Shown: positions 1 to 7,045 of the stretch, piece after piece
Layout: each line of letters starts with the position of its first letter
Position numbering within the stretch: the stretch's first letter is position 1
NCBI GenBank assembly: GCA_018375675.1
Contig: JAHACW010000023.1
Location: 1-32,313, forward strand
Length of the DNA stretch: 32,313 bases
Direction: 5' to 3'
Source: Actinomyces sp.
Lineage (GTDB): Bacteria; Actinomycetota; Actinomycetes; Actinomycetales; Actinomycetaceae
The notes under the pieces: model-generated
The model's input: the letters and a program-made list of their open reading frames with translations, nothing else
What the model was told of the DNA's origin: nothing
Database searches by the model: none
Position numbers and translations under genes: made by a program

Positions 1-80
1 CCGCTGTGTGTGCCGGTGGGCGGCGGCCCGCCCGCGAGATCGCCACACGCGAGCCTGCGGCTCGGAGTGGTCGATCTCGA
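1..80. repeat. Edge repeat with nested hairpin, left copy
   Basis: Bases 1-38 recur exactly at 32146-32183 and bases 30-80 recur exactly at 32248-32298. Within 34-80 the outer arms CGAGATCG and CGATCTCG, extended by CCAC/GTGG with a single bulged base, enclose an inner perfect hairpin CGAGCC-TGC-GGCTCG. The whole can fold into one long stem as DNA or RNA. No coding signal is seen here. It could be a dispersed extragenic palindrome family or a small structured RNA; there is no T-run after it, so a terminator is unlikely. Confidence 0.8.
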
Positions 81-152
81 GGCCCGCCCTGGCCCTGCCA
101 CCGCCCACCGGCACCGCGGCTAGGCCCTGCGTTTTGCAGCTCGCCCGTGCCC

Positions 153-172
153 TCCGGTCCCTCCGGCGCCCT
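153..172. repeat. GC-rich spacer block, copy 1
   Basis: A 20-bp block with core CCCTCCGGCGCCCT is repeated exactly at 464-483, so copies lie on both sides of repeat array I. A diverged version (CCTCCGGCACCCT) follows array III near 970-983, and a near-exact reverse-complement version lies downstream of the PPDK gene at 32128-32145. The block appears to punctuate the repeat arrays. Confidence 0.7.
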
Positions 173-218
173 CCACACGAGTGGTGCCCGGTCGCTGTTG
201 TCTGGTTCGGCGCGTGTT

Positions 219-399
219 GTTACAAACGTCGTCAATCCGAGCTGCTTTTTGTGCAGATTTTCCTGCGCTTGTTACAAACGTCGTCAATCCGACGGCATTT
301 TTGCGAAAAATAGTGGTATTTGGCCTCAGATTGACGACGTTTGTAACACGGGTCCTCAAAGAGGGCTTCAAAATGCACCAGTTTGACGACGTTTGTAAC
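219..399. repeat. Array I: four sites, two direct and two inverted, 52-bp pitch
   Basis: The core GTTACAAACGTCGTCAA starts at 219 and 271 on the plus strand and appears reversed at 331-347 and 383-399. Extended to 22 bp, the first two copies are identical, the third differs at one base and the fourth at three. The pitch is exactly 52 bp in both the direct pair and the inverted pair, with 30-bp non-repeated spacers and a 33-bp centre holding the small hairpin ATTTTT-GCG-AAAAAT at 297-311. Short ORFs crossing it only reflect the repeats. Function unknown; helically phased binding sites (about five turns) are one possibility. Confidence 0.9.
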
Positions 400-463
400 G
401 TCGGCCGTCCACTGGTCGCCCGGCCAGGTCCCGCCGCTGCCCACGGGCTTTGTGGCATGGCCT

Positions 464-483
464 TCCGGTCCCTCCGGCGCCCT
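464..483. repeat. GC-rich spacer block, copy 2
   Basis: Exact 20-bp copy of the block at 153-172. It lies between arrays I and II and is followed, as in copy 1, by a GGTGG/GTGGT-GCCCGGT-type stretch and then TGTCTG, so similarity between the two flanks extends imperfectly for about 50 bp. Confidence 0.7.
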
Positions 484-505
484 GCATGCCGGTGGGGCCC
501 GGTTG

Positions 506-712
506 TCTGAAACCGCCATTGCCTTTGCGGGCACAGGCTGAGCCTCATCTGAAACCGGTATCGCCTTTGCGGGTGAGAATTGGGTGTTTTTGGCGCGTTT
601 TTCGCTTGCATTGGTGTTGCCGGTTTCAATGGGTGTTGTTCACGGGCGAGCATTGGTGATGGTGGTTTCACGCTGGTCTGCATCAGTGGTTGTAGAGGTG
701 TCGTTGGTTTCA
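506..712. repeat. Array II: five sites, two direct and three inverted, 42-bp pitch
   Basis: Sites of the form TGAAACCRSYAWYRCC (partly degenerate) start at 508 and 550 on the plus strand. Reversed copies end in GGTTTCA at 628, 670 and 712. Successive sites of like orientation are exactly 42 bp apart in every case. The first two share an extension CCTTTGCGGG, and the first two reversed copies share CCAATGC. The constant core is TGAAACC. Function unknown; 42 bp equals four helical turns. Confidence 0.85.
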
Positions 713-739
713 CCGTCACCACCTCAGTGCGTCCTGTGC

Positions 740-898
740 GCGAAAAAGTTCGCCCTGCGTGGTCAGGTGGTGGGTGTGAGTGCGAAAAAGTTCGCCCTGC
801 ACGCTCAAAACACCCCAAAATCGGCGTTTTTACGCTTGCAGGGCGAACTATTTCGCGGGTGGGGCGTTGGAGGGGGCGTGCTGGGCGAAGTTTTTCGC
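740..898. repeat. Array III: four dyad sites, two direct and two inverted, 42-bp pitch
   Basis: The 19-mer GCGAAAAAGTTCGCCCTGC is identical at 740-758 and 782-800. Reversed copies lie at 838-856 and 880-898, each with one or two changes. Both pairs have an exact 42-bp pitch. Every copy keeps the dyad GCGAA-N4-TTCGC, as expected of a site for a dimeric DNA-binding protein. Copies two and three also form 12-bp perfect arms (790-801 with 837-848). No regulator can be assigned from sequence alone. Confidence 0.88.
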
Positions 899-999
899 GG
901 CTGCCGGCCCGCCACTGCCACCGGCCCCAGCCCGCCACTGCCACCGGCCCCATGGCCAGGCCTTGCGGGGCCTCCGGCACCCTCCACATCGGTAACGGT

Positions 1000-1076
1000 G
1001 GGGGTTTTGCAGCATTAGGAGCTGGCTGCCGGCGTGTCGCCGGCGTGTCGCACCCCTAATGACGCCAATTCCCCCC
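1000..1076 (+). repeat. 77-bp element with inverted ends, copy A
   Basis: The element runs from a G-run through GCAGCATTAG at 1010-1019 to CTAATGACGCC and a C-run. Its middle holds a tandem of CCGGCGTGTCG. Its reverse complement aligns well with 11203-11279, which is also 77 bp, so the two copies are in opposite orientation. The ends are imperfect inverted repeats of about 20 bp. No transposase is visible; a MITE-like or REP-like non-autonomous element is the simplest reading. Target-site duplications were not identified. Confidence 0.75.
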
Positions 1077-1165
1077 GTTTGGTGGTCGTGAGTTCGTGGC
1101 TTGGAGGGCCCACGTGCGGGTTAGCGGGTTAACGTGCGCGATCAGCCCGATGCGAGTCGAAGCCG

Positions 1166-1196
1166 TACCCTGATAACCAGGCGACGCCTCGAGGCG
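1166..1196 (+). promoter_or_regulatory. Possible promoter and 12-bp palindrome before the DUF1697 gene
   Basis: TACCCT at 1166-1171 fits a loose actinobacterial -10 element, and the perfect palindrome CGCCTCGAGGCG lies at 1185-1196, just downstream of the expected transcription start. No convincing -35 box is seen. The palindrome could be an operator or a leader hairpin. The remaining 1077-1165 stretch shows only a short GCGGGTTA repeat. Confidence 0.35.
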
Positions 1197-1219
1197 CCGC
1201 CACAGACAGGGAGGAACGC

Positions 1220-1768
1220 ATGGAGTATGTGGCGCTGCTGCGCGGCATCAACGTCGGTGGCAAGAACAAAGTCGTCATGAGCGAGCTGCGCGAACAGATC
1301 GCCGCCGAAGGCTTCGGACACGTGCGCACCTACATCAACAGTGGCAACCTCCTCTTTAAGGCCGAGCCCAACACCCCGCGCGAGAACGTGGCCCAGGCGG
1401 TCGAGGACGTCCTGGCACGCCACTACGACTTCCCGATCCGACTGGCCCTCCTGACGGCGCAGGACTACCTCGCGGAGCTGCACAGTCTCCCCGACTGGTG
1501 GCACGGCGAGGTTGCCAGGCGCGACGCGCTCTTCTACACGCGAGGCCTGGACCGCGACCACGTGCGCGAGCGTATCGAGGCGATGGAACTGGGCGACGAG
1601 GCCGTCTACTTCGGTGAGCACGCCGTTTTCTGGGGCAAGTTCGACGAGAAAAGCTTCCTGAAGACCGCGTATCACAAGCGTCTGCTGCGCGAGGACTTCT
1701 ACCGCCAGGTGACGATACGCTCCGGTTCGACGGTCGAGAAGATCGCGGCCATGCTGTCGGGTGACTGA
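1220..1768 (+). CDS. DUF1697 family protein
   Basis: This 182-residue protein begins with ALLRGINVGGKNKVVMSEL, the hallmark N-terminus of the DUF1697 family, followed by the family-typical YINSGNLLF at about residues 38-46. Family proteins are usually near 180 residues, so it looks complete. They are small soluble proteins of unknown biochemical role, so no reaction is proposed. The start is supported by GGGAGG eight bases upstream. It stands alone between the left repeat region and rlmB, 109 bases upstream of the latter's start, and seems to have its own promoter. A short GGGCA-CCC-TGCCC hairpin at 1773-1783 follows the stop but has only a weak T-run. Confidence 0.88.
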   Translation: MEYVALLRGINVGGKNKVVMSELREQIAAEGFGHVRTYINSGNLLFKAEPNTPRENVAQAVEDVLARHYDFPIRLALLTAQDYLAELHSLPDWWHGEVARRDALFYTRGLDRDHVRERIEAMELGDEAVYFGEHAVFWGKFDEKSFLKTAYHKRLLREDFYRQVTIRSGSTVEKIAAMLSGD

Positions 1769-1877
1769 GGGGCACCCTGCCCAATCGTGATTTTGGCCCC
1801 CGCGCGCGCCCCTGCGGCCCCGATGCAATCTAAAACCCGTACGCTTGTGTCAGTTCACGAGAAAACGAGGAGACACC

Positions 1878-2855
1878 ATGGCCTCACACAGCGGGCGCCC
1901 CGGCGCCATCCGTAAGAAGGGCACCAAGAAGGGCGCGCAGGTCGGTACCGGCGGGCACTCTCGCCGCCGCCTCGAAGGCAAGGGCCCGACCCCGAAGGCC
2001 GAGGACCGCACCTACCACCCCGCCCACAAGCGCAAGGTCAAGCGCGAGGCCCGCGAGGCCCAGGAGGCCGCGATTGCGCGCGCCCGTGCCAAGTCGTCGA
2101 TCCGCATTAAGCCCGGCCACGAGCTGATCGCCGGCCGTAACCCTGTCGCCGAGGCCGCCCGCGCCTCGGTCCCGATTGAGCGCGTCTTCGTCCTCGACAA
2201 CGTGAAGGACGACCGCGTGGAGGAGGTCGTGCGCCTCGCCTCGACCATGGGTGCGCCCGTTTACGAGGTCACCCGCCGCGACCTGGATGTCGCGACCGAC
2301 GGCGCCGTCCACCAGGGCGTCGCCATCGAGGTGCGCGGCTACGAGTACGCCGATGCCTCGGATCTTATTGCGGGTTCTCTGCAGCAGCTGGGGCACCCGC
2401 TCCTCGTCGCCCTCGATCAGGTGACGGACCCCCACAACCTGGGCGCGGTCCTGCGTAGTGCGGGCGCGTTTGGCGCGGACGGCGTCATCATCCCCGAGCG
2501 TCGCAGCGCGGGCGTCAACACGACCGCGTGGAAGGTGTCGGCCGGTGCGGCCGCCCGCGTGCCCGTGGCTCGCGCGACGAACCTTGTGCGCGCTCTCGAG
2601 GAGGCCAAGGCGGCCGGCTACTTCGTGGTCGGCCTGGACGGTGGCGGCGACGCGCCCCTGCGTGGCCTGTCGCTGGCGGACGGCCCCCTCGTGGTCGTGA
2701 CCGGTGCCGAGGGTGCGGGCCTGTCCCGCCTCGTGCGCGAGACCTGCGATCAGATCGTGTCGATCCCGATCGCCTCGACCGTCGAATCCCTCAACGCGGC
2801 CGTTGCCACGGGCATTGCCCTGTACGAGGTGGCCTCCCTGCGCTCGCAGGGCTGA
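1878..2855 (+). CDS. rlmB: 23S rRNA (guanosine-2'-O-)-methyltransferase RlmB, SpoU family
   Basis: This 325-residue protein is predicted to methylate the ribose 2'-OH of a 23S rRNA guanosine (G2251 in E. coli numbering) using S-adenosylmethionine. The first ~70 residues are a basic, disordered extension common in actinobacterial members. Then come a substrate-binding domain starting LIAGRNPVAEA and a SPOUT knot domain with the motifs DQVTDPHNLGAVLRSAGAFG, VVTGAEGAGLS and IPIASTVESLNAAVATGIAL. The start at 1878 is preferred over an in-frame ATG at 1845 because GAGGAG sits six bases before it and the protein then opens MASHSGRPGA as in relatives. TrmH-like SpoU tRNA methyltransferases are the alternative, but the N-terminal domain favours RlmB. 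Confidence 0.9.
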   Translation: MASHSGRPGAIRKKGTKKGAQVGTGGHSRRRLEGKGPTPKAEDRTYHPAHKRKVKREAREAQEAAIARARAKSSIRIKPGHELIAGRNPVAEAARASVPIERVFVLDNVKDDRVEEVVRLASTMGAPVYEVTRRDLDVATDGAVHQGVAIEVRGYEYADASDLIAGSLQQLGHPLLVALDQVTDPHNLGAVLRSAGAFGADGVIIPERRSAGVNTTAWKVSAGAAARVPVARATNLVRALEEAKAAGYFVVGLDGGGDAPLRGLSLADGPLVVVTGAEGAGLSRLVRETCDQIVSIPIASTVESLNAAVATGIALYEVASLRSQG

Positions 2856-2874
2856 GCCTTCCGAACCATCTGTA

Positions 2875-2920
2875 GTCTCGCCGTGAGCGCGCGTTAGCGC
2901 TCGCGGCGAGACTCTTTTTT
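2875..2920 (+). terminator. Intrinsic terminator of rlmB
   Basis: Arms GTCTCGCCG and CGGCGAGAC, with additional pairing inside (GAGCGC/GCGCTC), are followed by TCTTTTTT. This is the best rho-independent terminator in the window. Its 3' arm and T-run (2894-2920) also encode the last residues of the converging minus-strand gene. Confidence 0.88.
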
Positions 2921-3487
2921 GGCGGCTTGGCGCATTGCGATCACGCTCCGTCCCGCGAAGAGGTGATCTGTTGGTAGATCGCCCTCGAAGAGGAGCTCTG
3001 GCTGCGCGAGCAGTAGCTCATCGAGCTGCAGTGTGACGGCGAGGTCCTGGAGGTAGTGGCCGACGTCTTCCTTGGTGGTGGGGGTGTTGCGCTGGCTTAC
3101 CTGGGTGTCGAAGCACCACACTTCGCTCGCTGGACGCCCTTCGGCCGACCAGGGCCGTGCTGCGATGAGGATCCGCGACGTCTGATAGCGAGCGGTTGCG
3201 CCAGGTTGCGAGGCAGACTGGGGGAACAGGTCGCTGCGCGCAATTGAGTCAGTCACGGTGGAAAATAGTCCACTCATCGTATCGAGGCCGTCCGCGATCT
3301 CGGTGCCCACCCACCCCTGCTGGGCGAGCTGCTCGCGCATCCCCGGCGTCTCCACCGGGGTGCTTCTCCACCTCGACCCCCAGTAGTTGATGCAGCGAGT
3401 GACCGCCTCGTGCGGAGCGGTTGCGACGAGCGCGTGCAGGTACCTGCGACGGAAGACCATCCTGCGCAGTGAGAACCCGGGGGTCAT
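2894..3487 (-). CDS. Paralogous protein of unknown function, copy C
   Basis: I do not recognise this 197-residue protein. It shares a layout with the genes at 3640-4239 and 4384-5034: a basic N-terminus (MTPGFSLRRMVFRRRYLHA), then AVTRCINYW, a GWVGTE segment near residue 60, RILIAARP, EVWCF, and a basic tail (AMRQAAKKESRRER). There is no signal peptide or clear membrane helix, so it is probably cytosolic. AGGAGG lies seven bases before the ATG. It is separated from the next upstream paralogue by 152 bases, so it may have its own promoter. Its last nine or so codons lie inside the rlmB terminator. Base composition is somewhat less GC-rich than in the housekeeping genes. Confidence 0.75.
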   Translation of the reverse strand: MTPGFSLRRMVFRRRYLHALVATAPHEAVTRCINYWGSRWRSTPVETPGMREQLAQQGWVGTEIADGLDTMSGLFSTVTDSIARSDLFPQSASQPGATARYQTSRILIAARPWSAEGRPASEVWCFDTQVSQRNTPTTKEDVGHYLQDLAVTLQLDELLLAQPELLFEGDLPTDHLFAGRSVIAMRQAAKKESRRER

Positions 3488-3639
3488 AAGCAGCCTCCTC
3501 GTGTGCGACCTGTGTCAGCGCATCAGCACGGTCCCAACGCAAGCGAGATGCGCTCTGGTGTCAGGGTACTATTGCGCGAGATTCCCTGGGGATCGACGAG
3601 GCATGGGAATCCCCGTGGTGGTCGGCCGGAGAAGGGGGG

Positions 3640-4239
3640 CTACCCCCGGCTCTTCTTCGCAGCCTTGCGCATTGCCGTGAGCTCAGGGAGTGAGAGAGGG
3701 ACGTCTGACGGGATATCCCAGCGATTGAGGTGACGGGCGGGTGCGGTCATGATGCCCTGCGCGTTGAAGGACTCTTCGAGTGAGTGCATCGACGATTCAG
3801 CGTAACTTTTTTCGAAGCCGCTGAGATTCATCCGTGTTGCCCAATCAGTAAGGCACCACAGTTCGGTCACCGGCCTCGATTCGCTCTCGATTGTGCGCGC
3901 GATGATATCCACGTACACCTTGGTGATGGCGGCTCGCTTGATTCGGTCGGGCACGAGAGTGGGGGCATGTGACAAGAGGCGACGGTATGAGCGTGTCTCG
4001 AAGAAAACATTAGTCAGGAATGCACGACCGCTGTGTCCGATGATCAGTTCCGTTCCGGTCCATCCCCGCTGCTTGAATTGCTCTTGCATGCCGGTACTGG
4101 TGCGGTGGGCCCCCTTCGTCTTCCAGAGGCCGACGCAGCGGGAGACGGCATCGGACGGGGATGCTGACAGCTGAAAAACGGTGATGGCGCTGAAAGATTC
4201 GTTGAAGTCTTGCTGCATACTTGAGATGAAAGAGTTCAT
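3640..4239 (-). CDS. Paralogous protein of unknown function, copy D
   Basis: This 199-residue protein is the most diverged of three paralogues. Shared landmarks are ITVFQLSASPSDAVSRCVGLW, a GMQEQFKQRGWTGTE segment, VTELWC, and a basic tail (AMRKAAKKSRG). No known catalytic motif, signal peptide or transmembrane helix is seen. The start overlaps the preceding minus-strand stop as ATGA, which suggests translational coupling to the remnant upstream; an alternative Met is eight codons in. The coding sequence contains AT-richer stretches than its neighbours, consistent with relaxed selection or acquisition. Function is unknown. Confidence 0.72.
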   Translation of the reverse strand: MNSFISSMQQDFNESFSAITVFQLSASPSDAVSRCVGLWKTKGAHRTSTGMQEQFKQRGWTGTELIIGHSGRAFLTNVFFETRSYRRLLSHAPTLVPDRIKRAAITKVYVDIIARTIESESRPVTELWCLTDWATRMNLSGFEKSYAESSMHSLEESFNAQGIMTAPARHLNRWDIPSDVPLSLPELTAMRKAAKKSRG

Positions 4240-4387
4240 CGCGATTCTTCGTTGTCGCGGCGGTGCTGTCGCTTCTTCATTGCTTCACTGTGCATGATGC
4301 CTTCCCCTGCTGCGGGTCGAGCGCGACCCTGGCGTAGAAGTACCTGCGGCGGTTGAAAATCCGGCGCAGCGAGAAACCGGGGGTCAT
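4236..4387 (-). pseudogene. Collapsed fourth paralogue, N- and C-terminal pieces only
   Basis: From the ATG at 4387 the minus strand encodes MTPGFSLRRIFNRRRYFY, closely matching the start of the gene at 2894-3487. It loses similarity after about 22 codons and stops at 4277. In another frame, an ATG at 4295 with GGGGAAGG before it encodes 19 residues ending AMKKRQHRRDNEESR, resembling the family's basic C-terminal tail. A paralogue with a large internal deletion explains both. Both ends keep ATGA overlaps, with 4384-5034 upstream and 3640-4239 downstream, so the remnant may still act as a translational bridge. The 19-codon ORF could be translated. Confidence 0.65.
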
Positions 4388-5034
4388 GACCGCTCCTTCG
4401 ACGGGAGGAACTTGGTGACGGGGTCGAGGAAGCTGCCCCGCATCTGGGCGATGTTGGCGGGGGAGAGGGGGTGATCCTCGGGCAGTTCCTCACCGTCGAC
4501 GAGGCGTGGGGGAGCCAGGAGGATGCCCTGCTGGTGCAGGGCCGTGTGCAGGTACTCGAAGACGCGGGCGAAGGGGTCCTTGCCCGGGCGGGCGCGCTGA
4601 ATCGCCGTATCCCAGGGGAAACACCACAGCTCGGTGCTGGCCTGTTCGGCGTCCGGCATCGGGCGAGCCGCGATGATGATCGTCGTCTTGTTGAGGTGGC
4701 GCAGCTGCGCGCGCACCGCCTTCGACGTCAGGTAGACGGCGAGGCCTCCCAAGAAGAGGCCCGGGGCGATCTCGCCAAGTTCCAGGAACGTGTCGTTGAA
4801 GCGTCTGTGCGAGGTCGTGACCTGCCCGGGCATGACCGTGACCTCGGTGCCCGACCAGCCGATGTCCGCGAAACGCTTGCACATCGTGGTCGACTCGCGC
4901 TTGATGCCGATAACTCGCCAGAACTGGGCACAGCGCGCGACGGCCTCTGCCGGTGGGCACGACACGGTGAACACCGTCATGGGGCGCCTCTTCAGGAGGG
5001 AATCTAGCGGCAGGCGCGGGGGAGTGATATCCAT
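4384..5034 (-). CDS. Paralogous protein of unknown function, copy E
   Basis: This 216-residue protein heads the minus-strand cluster. Landmarks shared with the two copies downstream are MTVFTVSCPPAEAVARCAQFW, DIGWSGTE, TTIIIAARPM, STELWCF and PEDHPLSPANIAQMRG. A hydrophobic stretch, LFLGGLAVYLT, is too short for a confident membrane helix. The ATG at 5034 is chosen because AGGAG lies five bases upstream; the frame stays open far upstream, but only as antisense of the DUF456 gene. The stop overlaps the start of the collapsed copy as ATGA. TAGCCT at 5071-5066 (minus strand) could be the -10 element. No function can be assigned. Confidence 0.75.
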   Translation of the reverse strand: MDITPPRLPLDSLLKRRPMTVFTVSCPPAEAVARCAQFWRVIGIKRESTTMCKRFADIGWSGTEVTVMPGQVTTSHRRFNDTFLELGEIAPGLFLGGLAVYLTSKAVRAQLRHLNKTTIIIAARPMPDAEQASTELWCFPWDTAIQRARPGKDPFARVFEYLHTALHQQGILLAPPRLVDGEELPEDHPLSPANIAQMRGSFLDPVTKFLPSKERS

Positions 5035-5107
5035 CAGCACTCCTGGGGATCGGGGTAACGAGGCCAGGCTATCAGCGTGAGCGTCATCGCACGAAACCCG
5101 GAAACGA

Positions 5108-5113
5108 TACGAT
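5108..5113 (+). promoter_or_regulatory. -10 element for a probable leaderless DUF456 transcript
   Basis: TACGAT ends six bases before the ATG at 5120, and no Shine-Dalgarno sequence is present. This TANNNT-to-start spacing is typical of actinobacterial leaderless mRNAs, where transcription begins at or next to the A of the start codon. Confidence 0.55.
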
Positions 5114-5119
5114 GAACTC

Positions 5120-5614
5120 ATGAGCGTCCTGGGAACCGTCATCGTTGGCATCGTTATCCTCATCGGAGTGATCGGCGCGGTCGTGCAGATCTGGCCCTCC
5201 GCGCCCGTCGTTGGGGGCGCGATCCTCGTGTGGTCGTGGATGAGCGGCACGCGCGCCGCGTGGATCATTTTCGCCATCGTGGCGCTCGTCCTGATCCTCG
5301 GAACGGTCCTCAAATACGTGATTCCCGCCCGCGGCATGAACAAGGCGGGAATCCCCCAATCCACGCTCGTGTGGGGCGCCGTCGGCGGCGTCGTCGGATG
5401 GTTCATTGGCCTGCCCCTCGGCCTCGTCCTGGGCATGGTCGCCGCCATCTTCCTCGTCGAATATCTGCGCAGCCGCGACACTGCGAGGGCCTGGACGGCC
5501 ACCCTCCACGCCCTCAAGGCCTTCGGCTGGACGATCGCCATCGAGCTGATCGCCGCGCTCACGAGCGCCACCCTGTGGGGCGTGGGCGTCGCTCTGGTCG
5601 CAGCCGGAAACTAG
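5120..5614 (+). CDS. DUF456 family membrane protein
   Basis: This 164-residue protein has about five hydrophobic segments, near residues 5-22, 26-38, 45-66, 80-112 (probably two) and 135-160. It shows the layout of the DUF456 family: an early hydrophobic hairpin with WPSAPVVGGAILVW, then glycine-rich paired helices (WGAVGGVVGWFIGLPLGLVLG). It is an integral membrane protein of unknown role; no transport or catalytic motif is visible. The length matches the family (about 160). It diverges from the paralogous minus-strand cluster across an 85-bp gap and is followed by purA, which has its own promoter. Confidence 0.82.
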   Translation: MSVLGTVIVGIVILIGVIGAVVQIWPSAPVVGGAILVWSWMSGTRAAWIIFAIVALVLILGTVLKYVIPARGMNKAGIPQSTLVWGAVGGVVGWFIGLPLGLVLGMVAAIFLVEYLRSRDTARAWTATLHALKAFGWTIAIELIAALTSATLWGVGVALVAAGN

Positions 5615-5652
5615 GGCGACCAGCCGGTGCCCCGGCCTCGTCGATCCTCCGG

Positions 5653-5690
5653 TAGGATGGGTCTGTTGCGCGCACCCGCGTAACAGACCC
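5653..5690 (+). promoter_or_regulatory. purA promoter and leader hairpin
   Basis: TAGGAT at 5653-5658 is a good -10 element; no -35 match is obvious. Immediately after it, GGGTCTGTTGCGC (5659-5671) pairs with GCGTAACAGACCC (5678-5690) over 13 base pairs including one G-U, around a GCACCC loop. The transcription start would fall in the first arm. No T-run follows, so an operator or a 5' RNA structure is more likely than a terminator. The ATG follows 18 bases after the second arm, with ACGGAG as ribosome binding site between them. Confidence 0.65.
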
Positions 5691-5696
5691 AACTAA

Positions 5697-6989
<1,293 letters not shown>

Positions 6990-7006
6990 CGATTCACGGA
7001 GACGAC

Positions 7007-7045
7007 AGTGGGGGCCGGTGCTGCATCGCAGCGCCGGTCCCCACT
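7007..7045 (+). terminator. Terminator after purA
   Basis: AGTGGGGGCCGGTGCTGC pairs with GCAGCGCCGGTCCCCACT around an ATC loop, with one bulge and one G-T pair, followed by CGTTT. The stem is long and GC-rich but the T-run is short. Confidence 0.72.

Noticed and set aside
219..399. CRISPR array with 22-bp repeats and 30-bp spacers
   Set aside because: The second half of the repeats is inverted, only four copies exist, the repeat is short, and no cas gene is in the window.
6..989. Short overlapping ORFs on both strands in the first kilobase
   Set aside because: They cross the repeat arrays, repeat the same peptide wherever a repeat falls, and lack ribosome sites and any recognisable domain.
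5034..5571. N-terminal extension of the 4384-5034 gene up to 5571
   Set aside because: The extra 179 codons are antisense to the DUF456 gene, are not shared with the paralogues, and ATG 5034 has a good ribosome site.
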